Shown: one piece after another, positions 6,488 to 7,662 of the stretch
Numbering within the stretch: the stretch's first letter is position 1
How the letters are laid out: every line of letters begins with the position of its first letter
Assembly: GCA_024641725.1 (NCBI GenBank)
Contig: JAHECM010000117.1
Coordinates: 1 to 7,662, forward strand
Origin: Limnohabitans sp.
GTDB lineage: Bacteria; Pseudomonadota; Gammaproteobacteria; Burkholderiales; Burkholderiaceae_C
DNA: 7,662 nucleotides
Direction: 5' to 3'
Program-made: the position numbers and the translations under genes
The notes under the pieces: generated by a model
Database searches by the model: none
Told to the model about the DNA's origin: nothing
What the model saw: only the letters and a program-made list of their open reading frames with translations

Positions 6488-7662
6488 ATGAACATGAGCC
6501 CTGTTTCTTCGCACCCCATTGACGTCGTCGTGATGGCCGCTGGCAAAGGCACCCGCATGAAAAGTGCGCTGCCCAAAGTGCTGCACGCGCTGGCGGGCAA
6601 GCCCATGGTGCAGCATGTGATCGACACCGCGCGCAGCTTGCAGGCGCGCCACACCATCGTGATCACCGGCCATGGGGCTGAGCAAGTGGAGCAGGTGCTG
6701 GGCAAGGCCCAAGTGCCGGGTCTTCAGTTTGCCCGCCAAATGCCCCAGCTGGGCACGGGCCATGCTGTGCAGCAGGCGGTGCCGCTGCTCGCCGACGATG
6801 GCGTGGTGGTGGTGTTGTCGGGCGATGTGCCGCTGACCCGGGTTGAAACCCTGCAGGCTTTGCTGGCGGTGTGCGCGGGCCAACAGTTGGCGCTGCTGAC
6901 CATCGACATGGCCGACCCCACGGGTTACGGCCGCATCGTGCGCAGCCCGAGCGGGCAGGTGCATGCCATCGTGGAACACAAGGACGCCAACGAGGCGCAG
7001 CGCGCCATCCGCGAGGTTTACAGCGGCATCATGGCGGTGCCTGCCAAGTTGCTCAAGCCTTGGCTGGCGCGGCTGGACAACCACAACGCCCAGCAAGAGT
7101 TCTACCTGACCGACGTGGTCAAGTTTGCCGAGGCTGAAGGCGTGCCGGTGCTGGCCCACAAGATCGACGATGCCGCCCAGGTGGCCGGTGTCAACAGCCC
7201 TGCGCAACTGGCCGAACTGGAGCGCGCATACCAGCAGCGGCGCGCCCAAGTCCTGATGGCCGAGGGTGTGCGCATCATGGACCCGGCGCGTTTCGATGTG
7301 CGGGGTCAATTGGTTTGTGCGCAGGACGTGCAGATCGACGTGAACTGCATTTTTGAGGGCCATGTGCAGTTGGGCCAGGGCGTCAAGATCGGCGCCAACT
7401 GCGTGCTGGCCAATTGCGTGATCGAAGCCGGGGCCGTGATCCACCCCTTCACCCACATCGACGGCGAACAACTTGGCGTCACCGTGGGCGAGGGCGCCTT
7501 GATCGGCCCCTTTGCCCGCCTGCGCCCCGGTGCACAGCTGGGCGCCGAGGTGCACATTGGCAACTTCGTTGAGGTCAAAAATTCCACCCTGGCCAAAGGG
7601 GCCAAGGCCAACCATTTGGCCTATTTGGGCGACGCCACGGTGGGGGAGCGGGTCAACTACGG
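6488..7662 (+). CDS. glmU: Bifunctional GlmU (GlcNAc-1-P uridyltransferase / GlcN-1-P acetyltransferase), 3' end outside window
   Basis: GlmU acetylates glucosamine-1-phosphate and then couples it to UTP, giving UDP-GlcNAc for peptidoglycan and lipopolysaccharide; it is cytoplasmic and essential in most bacteria. The visible 391 codons hold the full pyrophosphorylase domain: VVVMAAGKGTRM (13-24) with Arg23 and Lys30, QLGTGHA, LSGDVPL with the metal-binding Asp113, GYGRIVR, VEHKDA with Glu163, and Asn236, the second metal ligand. From about residue 260 the left-handed beta-helix hexapeptides begin, including IGPFARLRPGA and the acetyl-transfer histidine His376 in ANHLAYLGDA. The last roughly 65-90 residues are missing. 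The position of E. coli Asn169 is Tyr178 here (EVYSGIM). ATG 6488 and ATG 6494 are both possible starts. Neither has a Shine-Dalgarno, and the leader is T-rich. Confidence 0.97.
   Translation, partial: MNMSPVSSHPIDVVVMAAGKGTRMKSALPKVLHALAGKPMVQHVIDTARSLQARHTIVITGHGAEQVEQVLGKAQVPGLQFARQMPQLGTGHAVQQAVPLLADDGVVVVLSGDVPLTRVETLQALLAVCAGQQLALLTIDMADPTGYGRIVRSPSGQVHAIVEHKDANEAQRAIREVYSGIMAVPAKLLKPWLARLDNHNAQQEFYLTDVVKFAEAEGVPVLAHKIDDAAQVAGVNSPAQLAELERAYQQRRAQVLMAEGVRIMDPARFDVRGQLVCAQDVQIDVNCIFEGHVQLGQGVKIGANCVLANCVIEAGAVIHPFTHIDGEQLGVTVGEGALIGPFARLRPGAQLGAEVHIGNFVEVKNSTLAKGAKANHLAYLGDATVGERVNY

Noticed and set aside
6164..7615. A minus-strand open frame of 483 codons opposite glmU
   Set aside because: It is His/Gly/Ala-rich without domain features and lies opposite strongly conserved GlmU motifs, so it is a shadow of third-position GC bias.

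Overview
The window looks like an ordinary chromosomal stretch from a GC-rich betaproteobacterium. It is most likely Burkholderiales, and Comamonadaceae-like. This is inferred from protein style (GlmU, the DUF6279-type lipoprotein, the slt/5-formyl-THF cyclo-ligase pair) and from G/C-rich third codon positions, not from a marker gene. It carries eight protein genes, two of them cut by the window edges. I see no tRNA, rRNA, CRISPR array, transposase or phage gene, and no gene-free stretch longer than about 150 bases.

Layout. (1) 1-524, plus: the C-terminal cofactor-binding end of a molybdopterin oxidoreductase. It ends in a perfect 12-bp hairpin that also serves the convergent gene. (2) 544-2520, minus: a Slt70-type lytic transglycosylase with a lipoprotein-like signal. 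(3) 2530-3114, plus: 5-formyltetrahydrofolate cyclo-ligase, starting only 9 bases from the divergent slt start. It is followed after 14 bases by a TetR regulator (3129-3749). (4) 3895-4896, plus: a metallo-beta-lactamase-fold protein with its own leader and a clear Shine-Dalgarno. (5) 4985-6381, minus: two lipoprotein genes joined by a TGATG stop/start overlap, first a small P-domain lipoprotein and then a DUF6279-type lipoprotein. (6) 6488 to the right edge, plus: glmU, cut before the end of its acetyltransferase domain.

How they work together. The theme with most support is the cell envelope. GlmU makes UDP-GlcNAc for peptidoglycan and LPS, Slt cleaves peptidoglycan, and three of the eight products carry a lipobox. 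The folate enzyme and TetR regulator probably share a transcript. The TetR target is unknown, and the downstream MBL-fold gene and its leader are the nearest candidate.

Most worth a second look. The MBL-fold protein keeps all ligands of zinc site 1 and the bridging Asp, but all three ligands specific to site 2 are replaced (V87, R88, R236). A short lipoprotein consists of almost nothing but a proprotein-convertase P-domain with no protease. Several intergenic spaces hold strong dyad structures, at 515-543, 3751-3816 and 6412-6432. I found no convincing undescribed multi-gene system.
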